Part shown: in pieces, positions 1 to 6,408 of the stretch
How positions within the stretch are numbered: the stretch's first letter is position 1
Layout of the letters: every line of letters begins with the position of its first letter
NCBI GenBank assembly: GCA_902494685.1
Contig: CABUUE010000052.1
Coordinates: 1-9,174, forward strand
DNA: 9,174 nucleotides
DNA from: an uncultured Collinsella sp.
GTDB lineage: Bacteria > Actinomycetota > Coriobacteriia > Coriobacteriales > Coriobacteriaceae
Reading direction: 5' to 3'
Notes under the pieces: generated by a model
Database searches by the model: none
The model's input: the letters and a program-made list of their open reading frames with translations, nothing else
What the model was told of the DNA's origin: nothing
Program-made: the position numbers and the translations under genes

Positions 1-46
1 CGTTTGGGGCGGCACGTTTTGTTTGGGCGGACGTCTGCCGCGTGCG

Positions 47-1090
47 TTACTCGAAATATTGAAACTTATTCGTTGAAAACGCGAATGTTACGACAAAGCC
101 TTCGCCGGAATCGGATGCCGCGGTGACGTCGATGCCCATCTTGGAGCACAGGCGCGCCACCAGGTATAGGCCGATGCCCGTTGCGCGCTTGGTGGTGCGG
201 CCGTTGTCGCCGGTAAAGCCCTTCTCGAACACGCGCGGCAGGTCGGCCGCGCTCACGCCGCAGCCGTTGTCCGCGACGGTGAGCTCGATGCGTTCGCTCG
301 CCAGGCCCTCGTCCAGCAACGCGCCCGAAAACACGATCTTTGCGCCGTCCTCGCGCGCATATTTAATGCTGTTCTGAATGAGCTGGCCCAGAATGAACTC
401 AAGCCACTTCTCGTCGGTAAAAACCTCGAAGTCGAGGTTCTCGCACACCGGGGCCACGTGCGCCGCAATGAGCTCGCGCGCGTTGGCCTTAATCGCGCCC
501 GTCACCAAGGTCTTGAGATCCCAGCGGCGAATCAGGTAGTCGCGCTCCACGACTTCCGAGCGCGCGTAGTACAGCGCCTGGTCGATATAGCGTTCCACGC
601 GAGCCAGCTCGCGACCCAGGTCATCCACACGAGACAGGTCGTCTTCGCTGCCATCCAGGTTTTCCAAAATTAGGTGGGCCGCCGCCAGGGGCAGCTTGGC
701 CTCGTGGACCCAGCTCTCGATATAGTCGCGATAGTCATCGGTCTGACGCCGGCCTTCGGCAACCTCGTCGCAAGCGGCTTTGCCCACCCGGCGCAAGACC
801 TCGTACTCGAGCTCGCCCTCGGCATAGGTCGGGCATTGCACCATCTCCTGCACCCATGCGGGGCTCTCGAGCTCCTCGGCCGCGCGCTCCAGCTGACGCA
901 GAAAACGGCGGCGACGCGCGTACTCGACCACGATGCCGAGCATACCAAAGATAAAGGAAACGCCGACCGCCACGACCACAATAGATGTCGAAGCACCGGC
1001 GACCGTCAGCACAAAGCAGCTCAGCAGCACGCCGCACGTCCACACGGCGACGGGGAGCAGCGCATCTTTGAAAAATTTGGCAAATGACAT
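47..1090 (-). CDS. Sensor histidine kinase, intramembrane-sensing (BceS/GraS-like) type
   Basis: This 347-residue membrane histidine kinase should autophosphorylate and pass phosphate to the regulator encoded just upstream. Two hydrophobic segments lie at about residues 10-32 and 35-56 with almost no extracytoplasmic loop between them, followed by a basic RRRR stretch that marks the cytoplasmic side. The H-box has the sequence ESWVHEAKLPL with phospho-acceptor His129; the BceS family usually has HEIKTP here. The N-box is at about 236-244 (Asn240), the G1 box DNGCG at 274-278, an F-box-like VFEKGF at 287-292 and the G2 box ATGIGL at 303-308, so the ATPase domain is complete. The start is 9 nt after the regulator stop, with a G-rich segment as a weak ribosome site, indicating cotranscription. 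Kinases of this build usually sense cell-envelope stress through a partner ABC transporter, which is not in the window. Family call is firm; the stimulus is unknown. Confidence 0.93.
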   Translation of the reverse strand: MSFAKFFKDALLPVAVWTCGVLLSCFVLTVAGASTSIVVVAVGVSFIFGMLGIVVEYARRRRFLRQLERAAEELESPAWVQEMVQCPTYAEGELEYEVLRRVGKAACDEVAEGRRQTDDYRDYIESWVHEAKLPLAAAHLILENLDGSEDDLSRVDDLGRELARVERYIDQALYYARSEVVERDYLIRRWDLKTLVTGAIKANARELIAAHVAPVCENLDFEVFTDEKWLEFILGQLIQNSIKYAREDGAKIVFSGALLDEGLASERIELTVADNGCGVSAADLPRVFEKGFTGDNGRTTKRATGIGLYLVARLCSKMGIDVTAASDSGEGFVVTFAFSTNKFQYFE

Positions 1091-1099
1091 AGCCGGCCC

Positions 1100-1771
1100 C
1101 TAGACCGAATAGCCCTGGCCGCGATGCGTCGTCAAATACCCCTTGATGCCGATTTTTTCGAGCGTGGTGCGCAGGCGGTTGATGTTGACGGTGAGCGTAT
1201 TGTCGTCCACGAAGGCATCGGAGTCCCACAGGTCCTGCATGATGGCTGAGCGCGAAACGATCTTGCCCGCGCGGCTCAGAAACAGCGAGAGGATACGCAG
1301 CTCGTTTTTGGTGAGCTCGGTGCTAGTGCCGGTTTGCGTGTTGGTGACCATGGAGCGGGCGAGGTCGAGCTCCAGCCCCTTGTGGACAAGTGTGCTGCGC
1401 TCGCCTGCCGCCGCGGTGCGACGCAGCAGTGCGTTGATGCGCGCCACGAGCACGCGCGCGCTGTAGGGCTTGGGAACAAAGTCATCCGCGCCGAGCGTCA
1501 TGGCCATGACCTCGTCGATCTCGGTCGTGCGCGACGTGAGAACGATAATGGGGACCTCGGATTCGCGACGAACCTCATGGCAGATGTGCTGGCCGTCTTT
1601 GACAGGGAGCGTGAGGTCGAGCAGCACCAGGTCGGGCGCGGCGGCGAGAATATCGCGCGAGACATGCTCAAACGATTCGCAGGCCTCGATTTCAAACCCG
1701 GCGCGGGCAAGGATGTCGACAAGCTCACGACGAATGGGCTCGTCGTCCTCAACGACATAAATCAGCGCCAT
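1100..1771 (-). CDS. OmpR-family response regulator (receiver plus winged helix)
   Basis: This is a 223-residue DNA-binding response regulator paired with the downstream kinase. The receiver domain (about 1-120) has the acidic pair Glu8/Asp9-Asp10, phospho-acceptor Asp52 in LLDLTLP, Thr79 in IVLTS and the switch Lys101 in PKPYS. The OmpR/PhoB winged-helix domain covers about 125-223, with the ELTKNELRIL and RGQGYSV signatures. I place the start at the ATG at 1771 because the minus strand reads GGGAGGA five bases before it; an in-frame ATG 12 nt further upstream overlaps that ribosome site and is unlikely to be used. First gene of the pair, it lies about 42 nt downstream of a perfect 16-bp inverted repeat. 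Its targets are not visible; relatives in Bce-type systems activate transporter genes for peptide-antibiotic resistance. Family call is firm, physiological role is inference. Confidence 0.94.
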   Translation of the reverse strand: MALIYVVEDDEPIRRELVDILARAGFEIEACESFEHVSRDILAAAPDLVLLDLTLPVKDGQHICHEVRRESEVPIIVLTSRTTEIDEVMAMTLGADDFVPKPYSARVLVARINALLRRTAAAGERSTLVHKGLELDLARSMVTNTQTGTSTELTKNELRILSLFLSRAGKIVSRSAIMQDLWDSDAFVDDNTLTVNINRLRTTLEKIGIKGYLTTHRGQGYSV

Positions 1772-1813
1772 GTGTCCTCCCATTTCGCGTAACTTGCACC
1801 TTCCACACCATTA

Positions 1814-1849
1814 TGCCCACGGGGTCGCAGCGATGCGACCCCGTGGGCA
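1814..1849. repeat. Perfect 16-bp inverted repeat (hairpin) upstream of the response regulator
   Basis: Positions 1814-1829 pair perfectly with 1834-1849 around a four-base centre (GCGA on the plus strand, TCGC on the minus strand). The stem is very GC-rich and continuous. No T-run follows on either strand, so it is not a standard rho-independent terminator. It sits about 42 nt before the regulator ATG, on the promoter or 5' leader side of that gene. It could be a 5' UTR hairpin, a protein-binding palindrome or a factor-dependent terminator. Structure is certain; role is unknown. Confidence 0.85.
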
Positions 1850-1882
1850 CCTAATATGACAAAAGTGTTCGGTAGCCTTGAG

Positions 1883-1920
1883 AAAAAATAGGGGGCCTCG
1901 GTCCTAAACCGATCGACCCC
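1883..1920 (-). terminator. Rho-independent terminator of the dehydrogenase/aminotransferase operon
   Basis: Read on the minus strand just after the aminotransferase stop, GGGGTC pairs with GGCCCC (one G-U wobble), an inner TCGGT pairs with ACCGA around a TTAGG loop, and the hairpin is followed by CTATTTTTT. This is a typical intrinsic terminator. It separates the aminotransferase transcript from the two-component system on the same strand. Confidence 0.82.
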
Positions 1921-1940
1921 ATCACTTCGCCCTCGAGCCT

Positions 1941-3071
1941 CTACTCGAGCGTACGCATGTACGCAGAGATGGCATCCAGACCCTTCTGCAGGTCGTCGGT
2001 GTTATCGGAATATGCATAGCCGATGCGCATGCTCTTGGGCTCCTCGAAGCAATCGCCCGGGGTGACGAGCGCGCCGGACTTCTTAATCATGTCGATGCAG
2101 AACGTCCTGGAGTCGATGTCGTAATCGTAATACACGAGCGCGGTGGTACCCGCCTCGGGCTTGACAAACGACAGGTGCGGCTCGCTCTCGACCCACTTCT
2201 CCAGAACAGCAAGGTTCTGACGGACGATGCGACGGCTGCGCTCAAGGATCACGGAAGCGTTGCCCAGAATCAGCTCCGCCACCGTCTCGCTGAATATGCC
2301 GGCGGAAATCAGGTTGTAGTCGCGATGCGAGAGCAGCGCGCGACGAAGTTCCGGGCTCTTGGTGACCGCCCAGCCCAGACGCAGGCCGGCGAACGACCAG
2401 ACCTTGGACATGGATGCGGTGACGACGGCCTTGTCGTACAGGTCGATCACGGACTCGCAGTACTCATCCGTCTGAGTAAGCAGACGGTAGACCTCGTCGC
2501 AGAGCACCCACGCGTCGTGTTTGCGCGCAACCTCGACAATCGCCTTGAGCGTATCGGTGTCGAGCAGGGCGCCCGTGGGGTTGTCCGGGTTATTGATGCA
2601 GATGAGCTTGGTATCGTCGGTCACCAGGGCATCAAGCGCGTCAACGTCGACGTGGTAGCCGTTCTTGCGATCGAGCTGAAGGATATCGACCTTCGCACCG
2701 CACATCTCGGGAATCGAGTAAAGCTGCTGGTAGGTGGGCTTGACGGAGACTACGTGATCGCCCGGTTCGACAAGCGTGGAAATAACCAGGGAGTTGGCAC
2801 CGGTCGCACCGTGCGTGGGCACGATATGCCCGGGCTCGACCGTCTTATAGAGACGCGCGACCCCCTCGAGGAAGCCGGGCTGCCCCTCGATGTCTCCGTA
2901 GGTGAATCGGCGCGAGCACAGGCTATCGAGCCACACCTTCTTGTCGGTGTTCGTAAGCTCGAACAGCTGATCGAGCGTGAGGGAGTAGACGCACGTCTCC
3001 GCAACGTTGTGGGTGCACTTGGTCTCCCACTCGTTCATCCACTGCTCGACGGCGAAATCCTTAATCTGCAT
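1941..3071 (-). CDS. Fold-type I PLP aminotransferase (class I/II)
   Basis: This 376-residue cytoplasmic enzyme is a pyridoxal-phosphate aminotransferase of the AAT_I superfamily. The hinge YGDIEGQPGFLEGV is at about 58-71, a THGATGANS cofactor-phosphate loop at 86-94, NNPDNPTG at 160-167 (Asn164 at the cofactor ring), DEVY at 192-195 (Asp192 binds the pyridine nitrogen), and SMSKVWSFAGLRLGW at 220-234 with Schiff-base Lys223 and Arg231. An MRIGYAY near 348 supplies the Arg expected to bind the substrate carboxylate. Length is normal and nothing essential is missing. It follows the cyclodeaminase-family gene by 24 nt with an AAGGA ribosome site, so the two form one operon. The N-terminus (IKDFAVEQWMNEWE) recalls the subgroup near VioD/capreomycidine synthase, so a basic amino acid substrate is possible. 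The family call is firm; the substrate is not determined. Confidence 0.93.
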   Translation of the reverse strand: MQIKDFAVEQWMNEWETKCTHNVAETCVYSLTLDQLFELTNTDKKVWLDSLCSRRFTYGDIEGQPGFLEGVARLYKTVEPGHIVPTHGATGANSLVISTLVEPGDHVVSVKPTYQQLYSIPEMCGAKVDILQLDRKNGYHVDVDALDALVTDDTKLICINNPDNPTGALLDTDTLKAIVEVARKHDAWVLCDEVYRLLTQTDEYCESVIDLYDKAVVTASMSKVWSFAGLRLGWAVTKSPELRRALLSHRDYNLISAGIFSETVAELILGNASVILERSRRIVRQNLAVLEKWVESEPHLSFVKPEAGTTALVYYDYDIDSRTFCIDMIKKSGALVTPGDCFEEPKSMRIGYAYSDNTDDLQKGLDAISAYMRTLE

Positions 3072-3095
3072 TGTCGTTTCCTTTCCTTGGCTTTC

Positions 3096-4130
3096 TTACA
3101 GTTCCACCACGGTGCCCAGCCCCGCCTCGACGGCGCGGTCGTAGGCAATTTTCGATGCCGAAAGGTCCTGAACGGCAATGCCCGACGTATCGAACACCGT
3201 CACCTGCTCGTCATCCGAACGCCCCGTGGCCGTGCCGGCGATGACTTCGCCGAGCTCCGCTTTGATGTTCTCGGGCGCGATGGCACCCTCGGCAACCGGA
3301 ATCTCCAGCTCACCGGACGCGACCGATTGCTCGCGGTCGTCGACGTAAACAGCGGCGCGGGCGACAAGCGCCGAGGCGAGCTCCTGCTTGCCGGGCATGT
3401 CGGCACCGACGCAGGAGATATGCGTACCGGGGCGCACCCATGCATCGGGGATGATGGGCTTGGTCGCCGGCGTGATCGTCACGATGATGTCGGCCTCTGC
3501 CGCGGCACCTTGGCCGTCGGCCGTCGCCTCGATGGAATAGGTGGATGCCTCGCGAGCATGCTCGCAGGCGCCCAAGATATGGGCGACCTCGTCACGCATG
3601 CGCTCGACGCGGGCCTCGGGCGCGGCATCGGAAACCGGCTCCCACACCTTGACCTCGCTCACTTTGGGACAGGCGGCGAGCACGCCCGCCACCATATAGG
3701 TGCTCATATGGCCGGCACCCGCAACAAGCAGTTTGGACGCATCCTCCCGAGCCAGCCACTTGGCACCGAGCGCAGCGGCGGCACCGGTGCGAAGCCCAGT
3801 GACGGCGGAGGCATTAAGCAGCGCCAGCGGCTCGCCCGTCGCGTTGTCGCACAGCAGCGTGGTGCCAAAGATCTCGGGCAGCCCCTTTTTGGGATTCTGA
3901 GAGAACCAAGCAGTGAGTTTGAGGCCGAAGAGACCGCTTCCCGCCAACTCGCCCGAGCGGATATCCATATCGGCCACGCCGGGTTCGAACTGCTCATATA
4001 CCATCGGCCACGCAACACCCTTGCCCGTTGCCTTCTGGCGATATGCCTCCTCCACGGCAGCGATTGCATCCTCGATCGTCAGCACCTTGAAAACTTCCTC
4101 GGCCGAAAGCACCACCATCTGCCCCATCAT
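3096..4130 (-). CDS. Ornithine cyclodeaminase / mu-crystallin family dehydrogenase
   Basis: This 344-residue NAD(P)-dependent enzyme belongs to the family that includes ornithine cyclodeaminase, archaeal alanine dehydrogenase, ketimine reductases and opine-type synthases. Visible landmarks are MDIRSG (Arg58), GLKLTAWF (Lys71), the conserved TGLRTGAAAALGAKWLAR with Arg114, a Rossmann glycine motif GAGHMS at 138-143, and GADMPGKQEL with Asp244, which matches the catalytic Asp of Pseudomonas ornithine cyclodeaminase (GGDCPGK) and is also kept in archaeal alanine dehydrogenase. Full length, no damage. The ribosome site AAAGGAG fits the second of two tandem ATGs (4127) slightly better than the first (4130). 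It opens the operon with the aminotransferase and is divergent from a PucR regulator, its likely controller. Family call is firm; whether it cyclises ornithine, reduces a cyclic imine or acts as another amino-acid dehydrogenase cannot be told from sequence. Confidence 0.92.
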   Translation of the reverse strand: MMGQMVVLSAEEVFKVLTIEDAIAAVEEAYRQKATGKGVAWPMVYEQFEPGVADMDIRSGELAGSGLFGLKLTAWFSQNPKKGLPEIFGTTLLCDNATGEPLALLNASAVTGLRTGAAAALGAKWLAREDASKLLVAGAGHMSTYMVAGVLAACPKVSEVKVWEPVSDAAPEARVERMRDEVAHILGACEHAREASTYSIEATADGQGAAAEADIIVTITPATKPIIPDAWVRPGTHISCVGADMPGKQELASALVARAAVYVDDREQSVASGELEIPVAEGAIAPENIKAELGEVIAGTATGRSDDEQVTVFDTSGIAVQDLSASKIAYDRAVEAGLGTVVEL

Positions 4131-4344
4131 CGCTCCTTTCAGCGAAAGCTTTACGTTGCTTCACTGTACGGTTTAGCAATGATGCCGCCAAGGATCATTT
4201 CTTGTTGGAATCTACAACGATTCTCAATCTGATTTTTCGTTCTATCAGCAGGTATTTGAATTATTTCTTGCATCAACGGCATACGGATGTGCGATTATCC
4301 TATTTATACCTGTACTAATTGTAGTGATTTACAAGGTGATGTTG
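4131..4344. promoter_or_regulatory. Divergent promoter region between cyclodeaminase operon and pucR-family gene
   Basis: This 214-nt gap separates two divergent genes and is clearly richer in A and T (about 4190-4330) than the rest of the window. It must hold the promoters of both. I could not assign a convincing -35/-10 pair on either strand; the best-looking plus-strand -10 material is around 4296-4310. An imperfect inverted repeat at 4205-4227 is the best operator candidate. Confidence 0.6.
4202..4227. promoter_or_regulatory. Imperfect inverted repeat, candidate PucR operator
   Basis: TTGGAATC (4205-4212) and GATTCTCAA (4219-4227) are inverted copies differing by one inserted base, separated by six bases. 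A second overlapping dyad, TTGTTG (4202-4207) against CTACAA (4212-4217), matches at five of six positions. It lies in the divergent promoter region. Binding by the adjacent regulator is inference from position only. Confidence 0.35.
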
Positions 4345-5526
4345 ATGCTATACACCATCTCGGACTTCTCACGGGAATATGAGGGGTCGGTTCGTCTAAT
4401 CGCCGGCAGCGATGGCGTCTCGCGTGCCGTCTCCGGCGTCGGGATCCTCGATTATGAACTCATGCCTGGCCTCAAGAACAAGTACCAGCGCGTCAACTTC
4501 AGCTCAGACGAGATCGTCCTTAGCACCTTCCTCTATGCGAAGGACGACCCGTACCTCATCACTGAAGCCGTGAAATACCTCGTCGCCAAGGGAACGAGCG
4601 GTCTTATCATCAAAAACGTCCTGCACATCCCGATTCCCGACCAAGCCATCCGCTACGCCAACGCGCGGCACTACCCGGTCTTTCTCACGACCGACGACTC
4701 ACTGTTCTTTGACGGCGTCATCTATGAGGTCAAACGGCATATCGAGCAGCTCGCGTCCATCGACTTCGCGCAGCGCGAGATCGATGCCCTAAGGACAGAT
4801 GTATCGCCTGAGTCCATCTGCCGACGCATCCGAGGCCTCAACCCGTCATTTCTGGACGAAGCAGTCGCCCTGTTCGCATCGTTTGCAGAGCCCCTCGACC
4901 CGCGTACGTTTTTGCAAATCGAACGTCTCTGTGCAAAATCGACCCTCGCCGGATGCCACAACATGCTGGCACCCTATGACGGTGGTTTGTTATTCGTAGC
5001 GACAAGCGACTCGGAGCAGGCGCTCGATGTGGAGCGAATCGTGCAGGCGCTCACGGAGCTCATCGAGACTAGCGGTATCGACGGCGGAGCGGAAGGGCTC
5101 GGCATCAGCGATATTCTGTTTGGAGACGAGGCGGTGGCGCAGGCGATCTCGCAGGCGATTTACGCACAGCGCCTATCTTGTCAACGAGCCGAGGGCCCCA
5201 TCCGTTATGCGCAGCTCGGCATCCTGAGAACCGTGATGCCTTTTGCGGAAACCCCGGAGATGCGGTCGTTCTCGGAGGCGATTCTCTCGCCGATACGCGA
5301 GCACGACAGCGAGCATGGCAGCGAACTGGAATCCACGCTCGCCGCATTCATCGAGAACGACCGACGTATCGAGCAAACCGCCAAGCAGACCAGCCAGCAC
5401 CCGAACACGATTCGATATCGCCTCGATAAGGTGACAGCTCTCACCGGGCTGAGCTACAAATGCGCCCCGGAGATGGAGCAGCTGTCGCTCGCCTACGCCA
5501 TCGTACGCGCTCGCTCGCTTCAGTAA
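4345..5526 (+). CDS. PucR-family transcriptional regulator
   Basis: This regulator of 393 residues has the PucR architecture: an N-terminal sensory domain (about 1-125, with FSSDEIVLSTFLYAKDD and a KGTSGLIIKN segment), a middle GGDEF-like/CdaR-type region, and a C-terminal helix-turn-helix of the HTH_30 type at about 328-368 (LAAFIENDRRIEQTAKQTSQ, then HPNTIRYRLDKV). I chose the ATG at 4345 because AAGGTG at 4333-4338 is spaced six bases before it; a GTG at 4324 in the same frame has no visible ribosome site. PucR proteins usually sense a small molecule and activate neighbouring catabolic genes, with known members acting on purine, proline and sugar-acid pathways. Being divergent from the cyclodeaminase/aminotransferase operon makes that operon the likely target. 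It is not necessarily linked to purH, which lies two genes away. Family firm, ligand unknown. Confidence 0.9.
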   Translation: MLYTISDFSREYEGSVRLIAGSDGVSRAVSGVGILDYELMPGLKNKYQRVNFSSDEIVLSTFLYAKDDPYLITEAVKYLVAKGTSGLIIKNVLHIPIPDQAIRYANARHYPVFLTTDDSLFFDGVIYEVKRHIEQLASIDFAQREIDALRTDVSPESICRRIRGLNPSFLDEAVALFASFAEPLDPRTFLQIERLCAKSTLAGCHNMLAPYDGGLLFVATSDSEQALDVERIVQALTELIETSGIDGGAEGLGISDILFGDEAVAQAISQAIYAQRLSCQRAEGPIRYAQLGILRTVMPFAETPEMRSFSEAILSPIREHDSEHGSELESTLAAFIENDRRIEQTAKQTSQHPNTIRYRLDKVTALTGLSYKCAPEMEQLSLAYAIVRARSLQ

Positions 5527-5559
5527 GCCCGCCCCGCCTTGAGGTTAGGAGCGGCGGGC
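5527..5559. terminator. Weak hairpin between convergent genes
   Basis: GCCCGCC (5527-5533), directly after the regulator stop, pairs with GGCGGGC (5553-5559) inside the 3' end of the convergent gene. The loop is 19 nt and the nearest T-run on the plus strand (TTTT near 5567) is about 8 nt beyond the stem. It may serve as a bidirectional terminator for the two convergent genes, whose stops are only 18 nt apart, but it is a weak example. Confidence 0.3.
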
Positions 5560-6279
5560 GCGGAGCTTTTCGTAGCCTTCGGAGAAGAAGGCGACCGTGG
5601 CGGCGTCGGCCTCGGCGGCGTCCGTCTCGGTTGCGGGGACCACGCCGTGCTCGTCGCTCACCAGGAACAGCGCGCCCTTAAGCTGCGCGGGAATATCTAC
5701 GCGCGTGACCGGAATGCCCTTGGTCTGGGCCAGCTGCTCAATGAGCGTCGCCGTGCCGCACAGGCACTCGTCCGCCGGCGCCACAAAGGCGAGCTCGCCG
5801 TTGTTGACGGCAGCGAGCAGCTCGGGCGCCACGCCGGTCTCGTCGGCCTCGGAGCGAGCCTCGGCGGAACGGGCACGCAGCGCCTTGGCCGACGTATCGG
5901 CGAGCGGCTCGTACTCCCCCACCGTCATGGCGGCGTTGCCGTTGACGTCGATCACCAGCATGAGCACGCCGTCATGTGCGGTGTAATCGCCCTCGGCAAG
6001 CGACCACTCAACGTGCTGTTTGGCCCAGCTGAGCATGTTATGGGTAAGCGGCTCGCCCTGCACCAGGCGCTCGGACAGTGCGCGGATGTGGCGGTTGAGC
6101 ATGGGCACCTTTTTGTTGGACATGCGCCAACGGCAGACAAGCGCGGGCTTGTCGAGCGTGAACTTCTCGACCGCCTCCTGATTGGCGCAAAAGTCCTCGT
6201 ACGCACGCTGATCCTCGGCATTGCCAAACAGCTCGGCATCATCAATCTGGGGCATGGTCATACCTTTCGTGTTAGTCAT
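5545..6279 (-). CDS. Uncharacterised 244-residue protein, possibly a divergent class IV aminotransferase-like fold
   Basis: I do not recognise a named family. The protein is acidic, has no signal peptide or membrane segment, and is Ala/Glu-rich around 128-160. Some segments, in order, recall class IV PLP enzymes (branched-chain aminotransferase, aminodeoxychorismate lyase): VPMLNRHIRAL (58-68) like the usual D-R-H-x-x-R-L, a Lys132 in a helical stretch, ECLCGTATLIEQLAQTKGIPV (171-191) like C-L-x-G-I-T-R then G-I-P-V, and ALFLVSDEHGVVPATETD (203-220) like the E-x-F-x-T-G-T-A-x-x-x-x-P-V segment. The SN-x-F cofactor segment is missing and His64-to-Lys132 spacing is short, so it may be non-catalytic or unrelated. 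Starts: ATG 6279 follows AGAGGA by four bases; ATG 6255 (MPQIDD) follows AAAGG by seven and also fits. The gene has its own candidate promoter and faces the PucR gene end to end. Confidence 0.78.
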   Translation of the reverse strand: MTNTKGMTMPQIDDAELFGNAEDQRAYEDFCANQEAVEKFTLDKPALVCRWRMSNKKVPMLNRHIRALSERLVQGEPLTHNMLSWAKQHVEWSLAEGDYTAHDGVLMLVIDVNGNAAMTVGEYEPLADTSAKALRARSAEARSEADETGVAPELLAAVNNGELAFVAPADECLCGTATLIEQLAQTKGIPVTRVDIPAQLKGALFLVSDEHGVVPATETDAAEADAATVAFFSEGYEKLRARRS

Positions 6280-6287
6280 TCCGTCCT

Positions 6288-6296
6288 CTTATACCA
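6288..6296 (-). promoter_or_regulatory. Extended -10-like element before the uncharacterised gene
   Basis: On the minus strand TGGTATAAG fits an extended -10 (TG-N-TATAAT, one mismatch). No good -35 is present at the usual distance, because that position is inside the terminator stem. A start about seven bases downstream would fall almost on the ATG at 6279, giving either a nearly leaderless message or favouring the ATG at 6255. Confidence 0.4.
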
Positions 6297-6331
6297 AAAA
6301 GACGGCCCTCCAAACGGAGCAGCCGTCTTTT
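6296..6331 (-). terminator. Strong rho-independent terminator downstream of purH
   Basis: AAAAGACGGC (6297-6306) pairs perfectly with GCCGTCTTTT (6322-6331), and an inner CTCC/GGAG stem (6308-6311 with 6316-6319) closes on a four-base loop. On the minus strand the stem ends in a run of T (6300-6296), as expected for termination of the purH transcript about 200 nt after its stop. The symmetric A/T tails mean it could also stop plus-strand transcription. Confidence 0.88.
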
Positions 6332-6408
6332 GCAGAGATTATTTTAGAAGCGAGGCCAGTCCAAGGGACGAGATAACATCCCATCCTCCCCAGTCAACCT
6401 AACAGGTC

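Noticed and set aside
2175..4232. 685-codon open frame on the plus strand opposite the aminotransferase and dehydrogenase genes
   Set aside because: It spans two well-supported genes on the other strand, has no recognisable domain and no ribosome site, and long antisense frames are expected in GC-rich coding DNA.
4324..4344. GTG start for the PucR gene seven codons upstream
   Set aside because: No ribosome site precedes it, whereas AAGGTG is correctly spaced before the ATG at 4345.
5539..6402. 287-codon open frame on the plus strand opposite the uncharacterised gene
   Set aside because: Its sequence is low-complexity, it runs through the terminator hairpin, and it lacks a ribosome site. The minus-strand frame has a ribosome site, a promoter-like element and more protein-like composition.
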